Assembly (NCBI GenBank): GCA_964429355.1
Contig: CAYSCH010000096.1
Coordinates: 1 to 26,300, forward strand
DNA from: JAAYAY01 sp964429355
Lineage (GTDB): Bacteria > Planctomycetota > Planctomycetia > Pirellulales > Thermoguttaceae
Length of the DNA: 26,300 bases
Direction: 5' to 3'
Part shown: in pieces, positions 15,045 to 23,601 of the stretch
Position numbering within the stretch: position 1 is the first letter of the stretch
Layout of the letters: each line of letters opens with the position of its first letter
Notes under the pieces: model-generated
Databases searched by the model: none
Told to the model about the DNA's origin: nothing
Seen by the model: only the letters and a program-made list of their open reading frames with translations
Program-made: the position numbers and the translations under genes

Positions 15045-16652
15045 TCACATTTCGCGGCGGAAGGTCAGATGGCGGCACAAGGCCTCCTCGGTGCCGGGAT
15101 AATCCATGCGGACGTGGCTGCCGCGGGTTTCTTTGCGCTGGAGAGCGGCTTCGACCATCAGGCGAGCGACGCACAACATATTCTGCAACTCCCAGCCACC
15201 GGGATCAAAGAACTGATCGGCCAGCACATAACTCGACCAACGCCGGATGTTCTCGACGGCGTCTTCGAGACCTTCGGCGTCGCGCCGGACTCCCGCATCG
15301 CGCCACATGAGGCTCTTGAGCGAGTTGCGGATGTCGACCAGATCGAGATTCTCACCGCTCGGCGGAACCCGGGGGTTATCGACGAGTGGGACTCGATAGT
15401 CGTCGTCCATATCCATGGCATCGCGGGAGGCTCCCTCGCCGGCTGCAACACCGTGGACGAGGGCCTCCAAAAGGCTATTGGAAGCCAGACGATTGGCGCC
15501 GTGCAATCCGCTGGCGGACGCCTCGCCCGCAGCCCAGAGGCCGGGAACGGTGGTGCGGCAATGCCGGTCAATCGTGACCCCGCCCATCATGTAGTGGGCG
15601 CCGGGGCGAACGGGGATACGGTCCTTGGTGATGTCGATGCCGAATTTCCGGCAGATTTCGGCGATGCCGGGAAAACGGTTCCGCACTCGCTCGGGGTCCA
15701 GATGTGTCAGTTCGAGGTAGACGTTCGGGTGCCGCGTCTTTTCCATCTGACTGACGATGGCCCAACTGACCACGTCGCGAGGTGCCAGCTCTGCGCGTCC
15801 GTCGTAGTCGGGCATGAAACGATGCCCCTTGCGATCCACCAGATAGGCGCCTTCGCCGCGCATGGCTTCGGTAATCAGAAAGCGGCTGCTACCGGCGATG
15901 TAGAGGACCGTTGGGTGGAATTGAACGAACTCCATATCGCGCAGTTCCGCTCCGGCCCGATAGGCCATCGCAGCCCCGTCGGCAGTGGCTACGTCCGGAT
16001 TGGTCGTCTCTCGATAGAGTTGCCCGGCCCCGCCCGTGCAGAGGATTGTCTGCTTGGCCCAGATCAAGGTTTTTCCGTGTCGATGGTTCCAGACGAGGGC
16101 GCCCCGGCACACTCCTTGATGAGTGACCAGGTCGATCGTGAACGTGTTCTGCCAGACGAAAACATTCTCGGCCGCCTGGACTTTCTCGATCACGGCGCGC
16201 ATGACCTCCTTGCCGGTGGCATCTCCGAGCGCATGGGCCACGCGATCGCGCCCGTGGCCGCCTTCGCGTCCCAGGGCGAGGCGATCCCCGACTCGGTCGA
16301 AGTTGGTACCCCAGCGAACCAACTCGCGGATTCGTTCCGGCCCGTCGCGGATGATCCACTCCACCACTTCCCGATCGCAGAGGGCGCCGCCGGCCTCGAG
16401 CGTATCGGCAACGTGCTCCTCAAAGGTATCGCCCTCGCCGAGCACGCTGGCGATGCCCCCTTGAGCCTGCGCGCTGTTGGACTGGCCAATTCCGTCCTTG
16501 GTGATGACCAGGGCGGTCAGGTTCGGGTCGACGGCCAAGGCAGTCCGCGATCCGGCCAGTCCTCCGCCGATAATCAGGACATCGGTGAAAAAGTGGGGGA
16601 CGTCTTTGGGATGGAACGGGGCAAGATAGCGGGGGACTTCGGGGGAGGACAT
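15045..16652 (-). CDS. nadB: L-aspartate oxidase
   Basis: 535 aa, normal NadB length. It oxidises L-aspartate to iminoaspartate, the first step of quinolinate and NAD synthesis, in the cytoplasm with FAD. Visible motifs: dinucleotide-binding IIGGGLAGS (27-35), SNSAQAQGGIA (58-68), FVQFHPT (242-248), MRGEGA (264-269), ELAPRD with the conserved catalytic Arg292, HYMMGG (353-358) and GLHGANRLASNSLLE (382-396). These separate it from succinate dehydrogenase flavoproteins, since the HYMMGG and GANRLASNS context is that of NadB. The start at 16652 gives a short leader before the FAD domain; the ribosome binding site is weak. No nadA or nadC lies nearby. Nothing looks broken. Confidence 0.95.
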   Translation of the reverse strand: MSSPEVPRYLAPFHPKDVPHFFTDVLIIGGGLAGSRTALAVDPNLTALVITKDGIGQSNSAQAQGGIASVLGEGDTFEEHVADTLEAGGALCDREVVEWIIRDGPERIRELVRWGTNFDRVGDRLALGREGGHGRDRVAHALGDATGKEVMRAVIEKVQAAENVFVWQNTFTIDLVTHQGVCRGALVWNHRHGKTLIWAKQTILCTGGAGQLYRETTNPDVATADGAAMAYRAGAELRDMEFVQFHPTVLYIAGSSRFLITEAMRGEGAYLVDRKGHRFMPDYDGRAELAPRDVVSWAIVSQMEKTRHPNVYLELTHLDPERVRNRFPGIAEICRKFGIDITKDRIPVRPGAHYMMGGVTIDRHCRTTVPGLWAAGEASASGLHGANRLASNSLLEALVHGVAAGEGASRDAMDMDDDYRVPLVDNPRVPPSGENLDLVDIRNSLKSLMWRDAGVRRDAEGLEDAVENIRRWSSYVLADQFFDPGGWELQNMLCVARLMVEAALQRKETRGSHVRMDYPGTEEALCRHLTFRREM

Positions 16653-17010
16653 TGGGCAGGTGCCGTTCGAGGGGAGTGGAGCCGCGTCGTGGCGAGATAA
16701 CCATTATCCATTTCGCGGCCGGGCGGCGTGGTACTCCCTCCGATTCTAACGTCGATTGGCCGCCCTCGGACAGGTACTAACTCTTCTTGGGGGATAAGGT
16801 GAATCCCATGGACACCAGAGAGAGGACCACCGCCACCGAGGGATGGTTTTCGCTCCGCGACGCGACGTGAGGAGATCGAACAGCGTGCATTTGCTGATCG
16901 TCCATGGGACAAAAACAGACACCCCTTGATCCGTGCGTCTGCATCGGCAAGAGGTGTCTGTTATCGGTCACTTGGGTCGCAGACGACCGGCGACTGCAAC
17001 GATCAGCAGA
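16653..17010. other. Noncoding stretch between the lipoprotein gene and nadB
   Basis: 358 bp upstream of nadB and downstream of the lipoprotein gene. Short frames are open here but none has a domain, signal or convincing ribosome binding site. The only clear structure is the inverted repeat at 16914-16962. Confidence 0.5.
16914..16962. repeat. Inverted repeat, REP- or MITE-like
   Basis: AACAGACACC (16914-16923) is matched by its exact reverse complement GGTGTCTGTT (16953-16962), with 29 nt between. It is preceded by TGGGACAAA. The arms recall the GGGACAxACACC-type palindromic repeats scattered in many genomes, often linked to REP-associated tyrosine transposases. Only one copy is visible in this window, so the family link is inference from recall. 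Confidence 0.45.
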
Positions 17011-17211
17011 CTATTCGGTCTTGGCGGCAGGAGCACTCCCTGCCGGTGCGGTGGCCGGAGTCTTCTTTATTGCATCTGGAATGACGGTATCGCTGGGATT
17101 CGTCGGGGTCTGGAAGTTGGGATCCTTTTCGGGGACTTTTTCTTTATTGCACCCCGGCGTAACAACAGAAAGTGTCACTAGAACGAACAACATGGCGAAC
17201 CAACGCATCAT
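17011..17211 (-). CDS. Small lipoprotein, putative
   Basis: 66 aa, ATG at 17211 with an AAGGA ribosome binding site 6-7 nt upstream. A hydrophobic N-terminus (WFAMLFVLVTLSVV) leads to a lipobox-like TPGC with Cys21, the presumed lipidated residue. The rest is short, rich in Pro, Lys, Thr and Ala, and probably disordered. It lies 48 bp behind the DUF1559 gene on the same strand; small lipoproteins of this kind often accompany DUF1559 genes in planctomycetes. Function unknown. Confidence 0.75.
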   Translation of the reverse strand: MMRWFAMLFVLVTLSVVTPGCNKEKVPEKDPNFQTPTNPSDTVIPDAIKKTPATAPAGSAPAAKTE

Positions 17212-17259
17212 TGGAATCCTTTCATACCAATAGAAGTGGACTCTCGAAATCAGCCAATC

Positions 17260-18273
17260 TCAGTTAAGAGCAGCACTCGCGACTGTCTGTTTGTCCTTCA
17301 TGGCGTTCAGCGCACACCAGATCTCATAGGTGACCGAGGTGCTTATGTTGTGGACGGAGCCGTCCCCGCAGACCGCGAGTTCGACACCGGGGTGGATGCT
17401 TCCGGTGGAGGGCCAGTCCGTGTTGAGGCCCCAAGCACAGATGAAGCTCGGCATGTAGGTGTGCGGTGAGGCCCTGAACCAGCTCCAGGCTGGTAGGACC
17501 CCGGTGTCATCCGGGTTGGAATAAGTACCCGACTCGCTGGTGGCGATTCCGCCCATGGCGCAGAAAACGAAGGCGGGTCGAAAAACGGCTTCACCGGGGG
17601 TCGCCACGCGTTTGATCCCCGTTCCGTTCTTCCACCACCCGTCCGAAAGCGGCTTGTAGCCGGCAGAATAGCATTCCGCCACCAGGATGGTGTTGGACGT
17701 TCCATCCGTGATCTTGGCCATCTTCGTGGCTTGGCCACCTGCAAACACTCCCTGATAGTCGGCACTCGGGGCAAAACTGAAACCGGGCACCGCTGCTCCG
17801 GGCCACCAGTGGTATCCCTCACTGGCGACGTAATGAGTGACCGCAAGGTTGTGGGTCTCGCTGGGGTTGGTGCCGTAACCGTCGTCGGAGGGACAGAGGA
17901 AAGCGGGCACGACCGTGGACACAATTGCCTGCCCCCAAGCCCTCTGTGTAAAGTCGACGCTGTCGTACAAGGGCTGCTGTTCCATGAAGGGCAGAATGGC
18001 GGTGCACCAAGTGTGGTGATAGGCGGGCTTGGGGACGGCCGTGCTCGCCTTCCCGAAGACAGCCTCCGGGGGGAATGTCTTGTACGTGTCGTGGTAGTTT
18101 TGCAGGGCGAGGCCAATCTGCTTGAGATTGTTGCTGCACTGCGATCTGCGTGCGGCCTCGCGGGCGGCCTGGACGGCCGGCAATAACAGGGCGATCAAAA
18201 TGCCGATGATGGCGATGACCACCAGGAGTTCAACCAGCGTGAAGCCGGTTCGTGACAACGAGAGCTTTTTCAT
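17260..18273 (-). CDS. DUF1559 prepilin-like protein with H-X9-DG motif
   Basis: 337 aa from ATG 18273, which has a strong ribosome binding site (GGGGAGAG). The N-terminus is a type IV prepilin leader: MKKLSLSRTG, cleavage before Phe11, Glu15 at the +5 position of the mature protein, then a long hydrophobic helix (LVVIAIIGILIALLLPAVQ). The helix is followed by AAREAARRSQCSNNLKQIG, the hallmark of the DUF1559 family that is hugely expanded in planctomycetes. The C-terminus has HPGVELAVCGDG, an exact H-x9-DG. It is probably anchored in the membrane and processed by prepilin peptidase; its actual role (pseudopilin, surface or secretion component) is unknown. The frame is open further upstream to 18540, but that part shows no family features. 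Confidence 0.95.
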   Translation of the reverse strand: MKKLSLSRTGFTLVELLVVIAIIGILIALLLPAVQAAREAARRSQCSNNLKQIGLALQNYHDTYKTFPPEAVFGKASTAVPKPAYHHTWCTAILPFMEQQPLYDSVDFTQRAWGQAIVSTVVPAFLCPSDDGYGTNPSETHNLAVTHYVASEGYHWWPGAAVPGFSFAPSADYQGVFAGGQATKMAKITDGTSNTILVAECYSAGYKPLSDGWWKNGTGIKRVATPGEAVFRPAFVFCAMGGIATSESGTYSNPDDTGVLPAWSWFRASPHTYMPSFICAWGLNTDWPSTGSIHPGVELAVCGDGSVHNISTSVTYEIWCALNAMKDKQTVASAALN

Positions 18274-18657
18274 GGATCTCTCCCCAGAGCATGGAAATGA
18301 AAAGAAAGAATAAGCGACGACTGCAGTACGTTGGACTCGACGAGGTCTAGAGTCCTTCCATAAGGGCGTCCTCCCGGCTTGCGAGCATGAAAAGAGCACA
18401 ACGAAGCGGGGCAAATCGGACCCGATGAAACTCGAGCCTTCTTGTAAGCCCAATTGACTGTCGAACGGAAACGGGAAAAGCGGGAGTTCCACGAGAATGG
18501 AGACAACAAGACCCGGCCCAAATACGTGCGTCGGGCGCAACTCTTGGGTGCTCCTTCTAACGGAACATCACCCACCCGCTTATCTTAAGGATTCTCACGG
18601 CACACGCAAGAGGTTTCTGGACACATTTTGCGACAGTACCTCGTGGGGAACCTGCAG

Positions 18658-18681
18658 GAATCTCGACTTGCAGCGAGATTC
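18658..18681. promoter_or_regulatory. Perfect 8-bp stem-loop, operator or RNA hairpin
   Basis: GAATCTCG (18658-18665), spacer ACTTGCAG, CGAGATTC (18674-18681). The arms are exact reverse complements. It lies 385 bp upstream of the DUF1559 start in the divergent intergenic region. No T-run follows on the plus strand, so it is not an intrinsic terminator in that direction. Confidence 0.35.
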
Positions 18682-19037
18682 ACCTATTCCGGCCAGAATG
18701 ATTGCCCAAGTGGTTCCCAGGATCCCGACCGTGCGTCTGGTGTGCTCGTCATTACGCCATAATTGCCACAATACTTGTGCTATTTGATCGTTTTGCGACA
18801 CCCATAGCACAGTTCTCGCGAAACAATCGAGCGTGTAGCGAGGCCGTTGCTCATTCTGGGCATGGGTGGGGGCTGGGATATCTCTCTGAATGGAGACTCA
18901 AAGGGTGAGTCGGCCTGTTGACGGCATTGCTGTGGTAGCCCAAGCCCAGACGAGCAGGTAGCGCCTGCAGGGTCCGGGCAGAGCCAGGGAACGAAACGTG
19001 CGGAGATCCATCGCCAAAGCGCAGAAAATCCCCACCT

Positions 19038-19049
19038 CGCCAATTGGCG
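19038..19049. promoter_or_regulatory. Palindrome CGCCAATTGGCG
   Basis: A perfect 12-bp palindrome about 190 bp upstream of the AraC-gene promoter, with partial echoes nearby (GGCAATTGG near 19077 and CCGATTGGC near 19125). It could be a binding site for a dimeric regulator, but short palindromes also occur by chance. Confidence 0.25.
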
Positions 19050-19229
19050 GATCCGGGAGTCAGAGCACGTGGTTCCGGCAATTGGTTTACGACAGATTAT
19101 GGGTTAGGGCCCAGCCAAGGCCGCCGATTGGCTGCAGGGCAGCAGACCTTGATGCGAAGTATTTCGGGTGTCAAGGCTTGCGAGAAAAGTCGACAAGTCG
19201 GTTGGTTCCTGGCGTGGTTTTGTTCAGGC

Positions 19230-19238
19230 TGCTATAAT
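19230..19238 (+). promoter_or_regulatory. Extended -10 promoter for the AraC-type regulator
   Basis: TGCTATAAT at 19230-19238 is a perfect extended -10 element (TGnTATAAT), rare in such GC-rich DNA. The -35 position (19210-19215, TGGCGT) is poor, as is usual for extended -10 promoters. Transcription would start near 19245, about 135 nt before the regulator's start codon. Confidence 0.6.
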
Positions 19239-19380
19239 AGTACCTCACAATGAGGCCCTCGCTCTGGTCGCTTTGCGACAAGTTGAGGCGCAATTCAACG
19301 GGGCCCTCCATTGTACCCGCGCCGGCAGCGATTCCAGGGCACAAGATTAACGACCGGTTAGCGCCTTGTGACGAGTATCC

Positions 19381-20310
19381 ATGTCTGACGGCGATTCATT
19401 CCACCATTACCTGCCGGTTGACGATCAATCGATCGATTGGGGAATCTATGTGACCGGCGCGGGTCGTGTTGTGATCCGGCCCGGCCAGCCCTATCCGCCC
19501 CCCGGGCATCCAGGCCCCTATGATTTTCGCTGGCAGCTCGGCCGTACTCTCCCCGAATTCCAGGTATTGCTCGTGACCGACGGGCAGGGGGTCTTCGAAT
19601 CGCGGGAGACGGGCATGGTGTCGGTAAGCAACGGCGGTCTCATGTTCCTGTTCCCTGGCGTCTGGCATCGATATCAACCCGATCCAAAGACCGGCTGGAC
19701 CGAGCGGTGGTTGTCTTTCAACGGCGAACTCGTGCATCGATTCATGGATCACGGACCGATCGACGCCGCGTCCGCTGTTCGCAAAGCGAGTACCACGGAA
19801 GAAGTTCAGAAAGCCTTCGACCGCCTCTTGGGGAACATCCACGGCAATCCCACGCAGAATTCGCTCCTCCTGTCGCTGCATGCCATGTCGCTGATTGCCA
19901 CCGTCATCGAGGCTGCCATGTCGGAGGAGCCGGCGCCGGCGGCTTACGCCACGGAACGTTCTGAGCATTCCGAGACGATCGTCGACCAGGCGGTGGGCTT
20001 TATCTGGACACGGAGCCACTACCCCATCACGGTCCCGAAAATCGCCCAGGCGCTGGGGGTCAATCGGCGCACGCTCGAACGCCGATTTGCGGCCGAACGG
20101 GGGCAGTCGATCTTGGATGAGATCAACGACTGCCGCTTGAGCCGGGCCAAACGCCTCCTCGAAGAGACGGATCTCCCAATCAAGGTCGTGACCCACCTGG
20201 CCGGCTTTTCCAGCGAACAGCGGATGCGTGCGACTTTCCTGGCACGGGAGGGGATCCTGCCGTCGGAACATCGCGGCCGTGCGGTCAACGGCGAAGGTGC
20301 GGCAGACTGA
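19381..20310 (+). CDS. AraC-family (XylR-like) transcriptional regulator
   Basis: 309 aa. An N-terminal cupin-like sugar-sensing domain spans about residues 15-130 (WQLGRTLPEFQVLLVTDG and later FLFPGVWHRYQPDP). A linker leads to two helix-turn-helix motifs: ITVPKIAQALGVNRRTLERRF (about 216-236) and IKVVTHLAGFSSEQRMRATF (about 267-286). AraC proteins bind a sugar and switch on the adjacent catabolic genes. It lies 59 bp upstream of an isomerase gene on the same strand and probably shares its transcript, which makes that enzyme's substrate the likely ligand. The ribosome binding site is weak. The final ten residues after the second helix-turn-helix are unusual in composition but not a sign of damage. 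Confidence 0.92.
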   Translation: MSDGDSFHHYLPVDDQSIDWGIYVTGAGRVVIRPGQPYPPPGHPGPYDFRWQLGRTLPEFQVLLVTDGQGVFESRETGMVSVSNGGLMFLFPGVWHRYQPDPKTGWTERWLSFNGELVHRFMDHGPIDAASAVRKASTTEEVQKAFDRLLGNIHGNPTQNSLLLSLHAMSLIATVIEAAMSEEPAPAAYATERSEHSETIVDQAVGFIWTRSHYPITVPKIAQALGVNRRTLERRFAAERGQSILDEINDCRLSRAKRLLEETDLPIKVVTHLAGFSSEQRMRATFLAREGILPSEHRGRAVNGEGAAD

Positions 20311-20335
20311 CGGATGCGGGGTTTGACACAGAGAT

Positions 20336-20367
20336 CCAGAAGGGAACGGGGAACCAGAAGGGAACGG
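20336..20367 (+). repeat. Duplicated ribosome-binding segment before the isomerase
   Basis: CCAGAAGGGAACGG occurs at 20336-20349 and again at 20354-20367, separated by GGAA, giving an 18-bp period. The second copy places AAGGGA about 6 nt before the ATG at 20370 and acts as the ribosome binding site. The first is a perfect copy too far upstream to be used directly; it may be a chance duplication or a standby ribosome site. Confidence 0.65.
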
Positions 20368-20369
20368 CC

Positions 20370-21842
20370 ATGAACAGTCTTCGCATTCCCCGTCGCAAAC
20401 CGCTTGCCGTCCGGGTGGGCGTGTTCGGTGTGGGCTTCCATGCCTACTGGCCCCAGTTCGACGGCCTGCTGGAGGAACTTCTCGCCAAACAGGTCGTTCT
20501 GGTCGACCGTTTGACGAATTACGGTGTGGAGGTCGTCGATTTTGGCATGGTCGACGATGCCGAATCGGCCTACGCCCTTCTGCCCAGGCTCAAGGGCGCC
20601 GACCTGGACCTCGTGTTCTGCGACATGGTCACCTACGCCACGTCGGCCACTTTCGGCGTCATCGCACGGGGGCTGGATGTGCCGGTTGTTCTGGTCGCCC
20701 TTCAGCCGCTGCCGGGATTGGACTACTCGAGGGCGTCGACCTACATGCAACTTTGCAACGACGACTTCTGCTCGGTTCCCGAGTTCACCGGAGTGGCAAT
20801 CCGCATGGGCCGCAAGGCCCCGCCGGTCGTTCTGGGCATGTTGCACGACGATCCGGCCGCCGATGGGGAACTGAAGGAGTGGTGCGGCATTGCCAAGGTG
20901 CTCCATGACCTCCGCCACGCCCGGATCGGCCACTTTGGCCATCCCATCGAACACATGCTCGACATGCAGACCGATCAGGCCGCCCTGACCGCCGCCTTCG
21001 GCTGCCATGTGGTGCAAACTGAGGCCGACGACCTCCTCCGGCTGGAACGGACCGTAACCCAGCCGGAGATCGATGCCAAGAAGGCAGCGATTCTCGAGCT
21101 CTTCGATACCCCTGACCCGGTGTCCGATCCCATCACCACGAAACTCACCGAAGGTGACCTTCAGGTGGCCGCCCGTGTGGCCGTGGCGCTCGACAAGTTC
21201 GTCGACGAAAAGCATCTCGACGGTCTCGCGTACTACTATGCAGGGGAAGAAGGCAGCCCCCTGCGGCAACTGGTGACCAATCTGATCGTGGGCAACTCGC
21301 TCCTCACCGCCGCCGGCTTTCCGATGTGCGGCGAATCGGACTTGAAGACGTGCATCGCGATGATGATCATGGACCGGCTGGAGATCGGCGGCAGTTTTGC
21401 CGAATTCCACCCGATCGACTTCCGCGAAGGTTTCGTCCTCGTCGGCCACGACGGTCCACACCACATCAATATCGCCGAGGGGCGGCCGGTCCTGCGGAGC
21501 CTCCTGAAATACCACGGCAAGCCGGGGAGCGGTGCGAGTGTGGAATTCAAGATCAAGGAAGGGCCGATCACCATGATGAGCATCGGCGTGAACGCCAATG
21601 GCAAGTTCAAGTTCATCATCGCTGAAGGGCAGAGCGTCCATGGTCCTATTCCGCCAACGGGAAATACCAACACCCGTGGATTCTTCGAGCCCGACGTTCG
21701 CACTTTCCTGAAGTGCTGGGTGGCCGAGGGCCCCACTCACCACTTCGCACTCGGCATCGGACACCGCGCCGCCGCCCTGGAGCGGATCGGCGAGATCCTC
21801 AACATCGAAGCCGTCGTGGTCACACCGCGCGACAAGGTGTGA
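20370..21842 (+). CDS. L-arabinose/L-fucose isomerase-like protein
   Basis: 490 aa, near the size of L-arabinose isomerase (about 500). Such enzymes interconvert aldose and ketose sugars using a divalent metal. Candidate metal ligands, by analogy with AraA, are Glu322 (CGESDLKT), Glu345 (SFAEFHPIDF), His360 (LVGHDGPHHINIAEG) and His457 or 458 (EGPTHHFALGIGH); all four are present with near-normal spacing. The N-terminal region RVGVFGVGFHAYWPQFDG also matches AraA-type enzymes. Overall similarity to true AraA looks low, so the substrate may be a different pentose or deoxysugar. It follows the AraC-type regulator by 59 bp. No sugar kinase or epimerase lies next to it in the window, so the pathway is incomplete here. 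Confidence 0.85.
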   Translation: MNSLRIPRRKPLAVRVGVFGVGFHAYWPQFDGLLEELLAKQVVLVDRLTNYGVEVVDFGMVDDAESAYALLPRLKGADLDLVFCDMVTYATSATFGVIARGLDVPVVLVALQPLPGLDYSRASTYMQLCNDDFCSVPEFTGVAIRMGRKAPPVVLGMLHDDPAADGELKEWCGIAKVLHDLRHARIGHFGHPIEHMLDMQTDQAALTAAFGCHVVQTEADDLLRLERTVTQPEIDAKKAAILELFDTPDPVSDPITTKLTEGDLQVAARVAVALDKFVDEKHLDGLAYYYAGEEGSPLRQLVTNLIVGNSLLTAAGFPMCGESDLKTCIAMMIMDRLEIGGSFAEFHPIDFREGFVLVGHDGPHHINIAEGRPVLRSLLKYHGKPGSGASVEFKIKEGPITMMSIGVNANGKFKFIIAEGQSVHGPIPPTGNTNTRGFFEPDVRTFLKCWVAEGPTHHFALGIGHRAAALERIGEILNIEAVVVTPRDKV

Positions 21843-21926
21843 ACAGCCCATTCTGCAACCCATGGCGACAGGTGCGGCAGTCACCGTCTGGGAAGGTCGC
21901 GAGCAACGGATCTGGGCACGAGGTGT

Positions 21927-23486
21927 TCAGGGGACGCAGCCGGCGCGCTCCAGCAGGTTGCGGGTGATCTGCTGCACTCGGGGATCCGGGCCGTGGGGCC
22001 GGCTCCAGTGGGACCAGGGGAGGGTGTGGCCGGGCGGCATGCTCAGGCCTTGGGACCAGAAGATTGTGGCCGCATTGAACACGTAGTTTCCCGTGGGCCC
22101 TGGATAGATCGTGGCCGTCCAGGGGGAGGGAACGCTTCCGCCCTGCCAGGCTGTGCCACGGGCGATGATTTCCAGGCCGGGCAGGTCGGCCGGCGGGTCG
22201 CCGTGGTATTCCCAGCCGATCAGGCCGGGGATGTAGTCGCCCTGCTTCATGCCCGTGCCGGCAAAGATCCAGTGTTCGGGTTTCGTGCAGATCCAGTCGC
22301 CGCCGCCATTGACGGGCCGGAGGTTGCGTGCACCGATCAGGTATCCCTCGTCAGGACCGTGTTCGGGGAATGGGCCGTGACTCCTGATACGTTCTTCCAT
22401 CCACTGGTTGGATCCGCCATAGGGCCCGCCGCGGAAGATGATGCGGTTCGCACGCCCGTCGGAGCTGGGCTTGAAGGGACTGACCCAGCAGACGGCGTTG
22501 CCCGAAAGGAAGAGCAGATTCACACCCGCATCGCGCATGGCAACAACACTCTCGTACTGGCGGATATCCCAGTATTCATCGTGGCCCACGCTGAGGAAGG
22601 CCTTGCACTTGAGGCCGCGATCGGCAGCGATCAGGTCGCTGTTGGAGCAGTAGCTCACATCGTAGCCCTGCTGTTCGAGGAAGTAGGCCAGGGGGAACTC
22701 GAAGGTAAGATAACCGCCGGAGCCGACGGAGAGCGGATCATTGACGATCGCCGAATACTGGGCTTCGCGGCCATAGGGCCGATCGAAGCTGACGTCGGCC
22801 CAGGGGCCCTGGCCGCCTTTGGGGTGTGTGTAGAGGGAGAACTTGAAGGGCCAGCCATTGTAGGCCTGCCAGGTATTGTCGCTGCACTGGAAGAGCACAT
22901 CGGCGGGACGATCGTCGCGAACGATGAAGATCACGTAGCTCTGCCAGTAGGGACGCTCGTCCGACGGGGGCAACGTGGTGAGCCGGCCGAGGTAGACACC
23001 GCTGGGCCAGTCGGCGGGGATCGTCAGCTCGGTGGAGGGTTCCCAGCGGCACTCGTGGAGGGTGCGTTCGTCGGGGGTGGGAAGGGGCTGCGGCTTGCCT
23101 TCGAAGGGGCCGAGGGTGGTCATCAATCTGGCGCCACGACCGCCGTAGTAGCCGGTGCGGAAGATCTCGAGTTTGAACTTTTCGGCCGGGTCGGTCGAGA
23201 CCATGATCTGGAGTTTTTCGCCCGCAGCGACACTCTGCCTGGAGCAGTAGCCTTCGACGGCCGGCGAGCGGCAGCCGTCGGCCCGGTCGAGGCCTACGCG
23301 GGTGAGTTGCCAGTCGGTGGCCCCTTCTCGGCTGTTTTCCTGCTGGATCAGGTTTGGCTGGGCAACGGGATCGGCGGCGCAGGCTCGGGGCATTTCCGAG
23401 GCGGCGAGAAGGGCAAGTGTCAGAAACACGGACGCTACGACCGGAAGTCTGTGGTGGGGTATTTTGTCTTGTTGCACAGCACGCAT
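21927..23486 (-). CDS. Exported protein related to N,N-dimethylformamidase large subunit
   Basis: 519 aa from ATG 23486, chosen for its strong ribosome binding site (GGAGGT) and signal peptide (basic start, LPVVASVFLTLALLAAS, cleavage near ACA/AD at residue 37). After an N-terminal beta-rich part (KLQIMVSTDPAEKFKLEIFR, YYGGRGARL), the central and C-terminal region carries FLSVGHDEYWD, LLFLSGNAVCWVSPF and GRANRIIFRGG. These are typical of the DMFA2 C-terminal domain family. Characterised DMFase is an iron enzyme that hydrolyses an amide bond; most relatives are uncharacterised, so amidase activity on an unknown substrate is only a family guess. No small DMFase subunit is visible. It is the last gene of a minus-strand cluster with a propeller protein and an oxidoreductase. 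Confidence 0.8.
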   Translation of the reverse strand: MRAVQQDKIPHHRLPVVASVFLTLALLAASEMPRACAADPVAQPNLIQQENSREGATDWQLTRVGLDRADGCRSPAVEGYCSRQSVAAGEKLQIMVSTDPAEKFKLEIFRTGYYGGRGARLMTTLGPFEGKPQPLPTPDERTLHECRWEPSTELTIPADWPSGVYLGRLTTLPPSDERPYWQSYVIFIVRDDRPADVLFQCSDNTWQAYNGWPFKFSLYTHPKGGQGPWADVSFDRPYGREAQYSAIVNDPLSVGSGGYLTFEFPLAYFLEQQGYDVSYCSNSDLIAADRGLKCKAFLSVGHDEYWDIRQYESVVAMRDAGVNLLFLSGNAVCWVSPFKPSSDGRANRIIFRGGPYGGSNQWMEERIRSHGPFPEHGPDEGYLIGARNLRPVNGGGDWICTKPEHWIFAGTGMKQGDYIPGLIGWEYHGDPPADLPGLEIIARGTAWQGGSVPSPWTATIYPGPTGNYVFNAATIFWSQGLSMPPGHTLPWSHWSRPHGPDPRVQQITRNLLERAGCVP

Positions 23487-23601
23487 GATGGGATACCTCC
23501 GTTTCTTTGCAGTTTCTCGTTCGACGCCCATCGCCCGGCGGGAGGCGTCGTAGGACGGGGAAGCCCAAACACGGGGCAAGCCAACGGGGCGATTGCACCG
23601 G

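Larger units (their letters stand above)
18274..19380. other. Long noncoding region between divergent genes
   Basis: 1107 bp between the DUF1559 gene (minus) and the AraC-type regulator (plus). Frames up to 101 codons are open on both strands, but none has a recognisable domain, signal peptide or good ribosome binding site. I see a perfect stem-loop at 18658-18681, a 12-bp palindrome at 19038-19049 and a good promoter at 19230-19238. The rest shows nothing I can name; an unrecognised RNA gene or decayed sequence is possible. Confidence 0.5.

Noticed and set aside
15069..16700. 543-codon plus-strand frame opposite nadB
   Set aside because: It is the mirror of nadB codons in GC-rich DNA; the minus strand has all NadB motifs and the plus translation has none of any family.
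16574..16971. Minus-strand frames of 64-112 codons upstream of nadB
   Set aside because: They run into nadB in the wrong frame or cross the inverted repeat, and show no family features.
18497..18908. Short plus-strand frames in the 1.1-kb intergenic region
   Set aside because: No ribosome binding site of note, no domain and no composition typical of coding sequence here.
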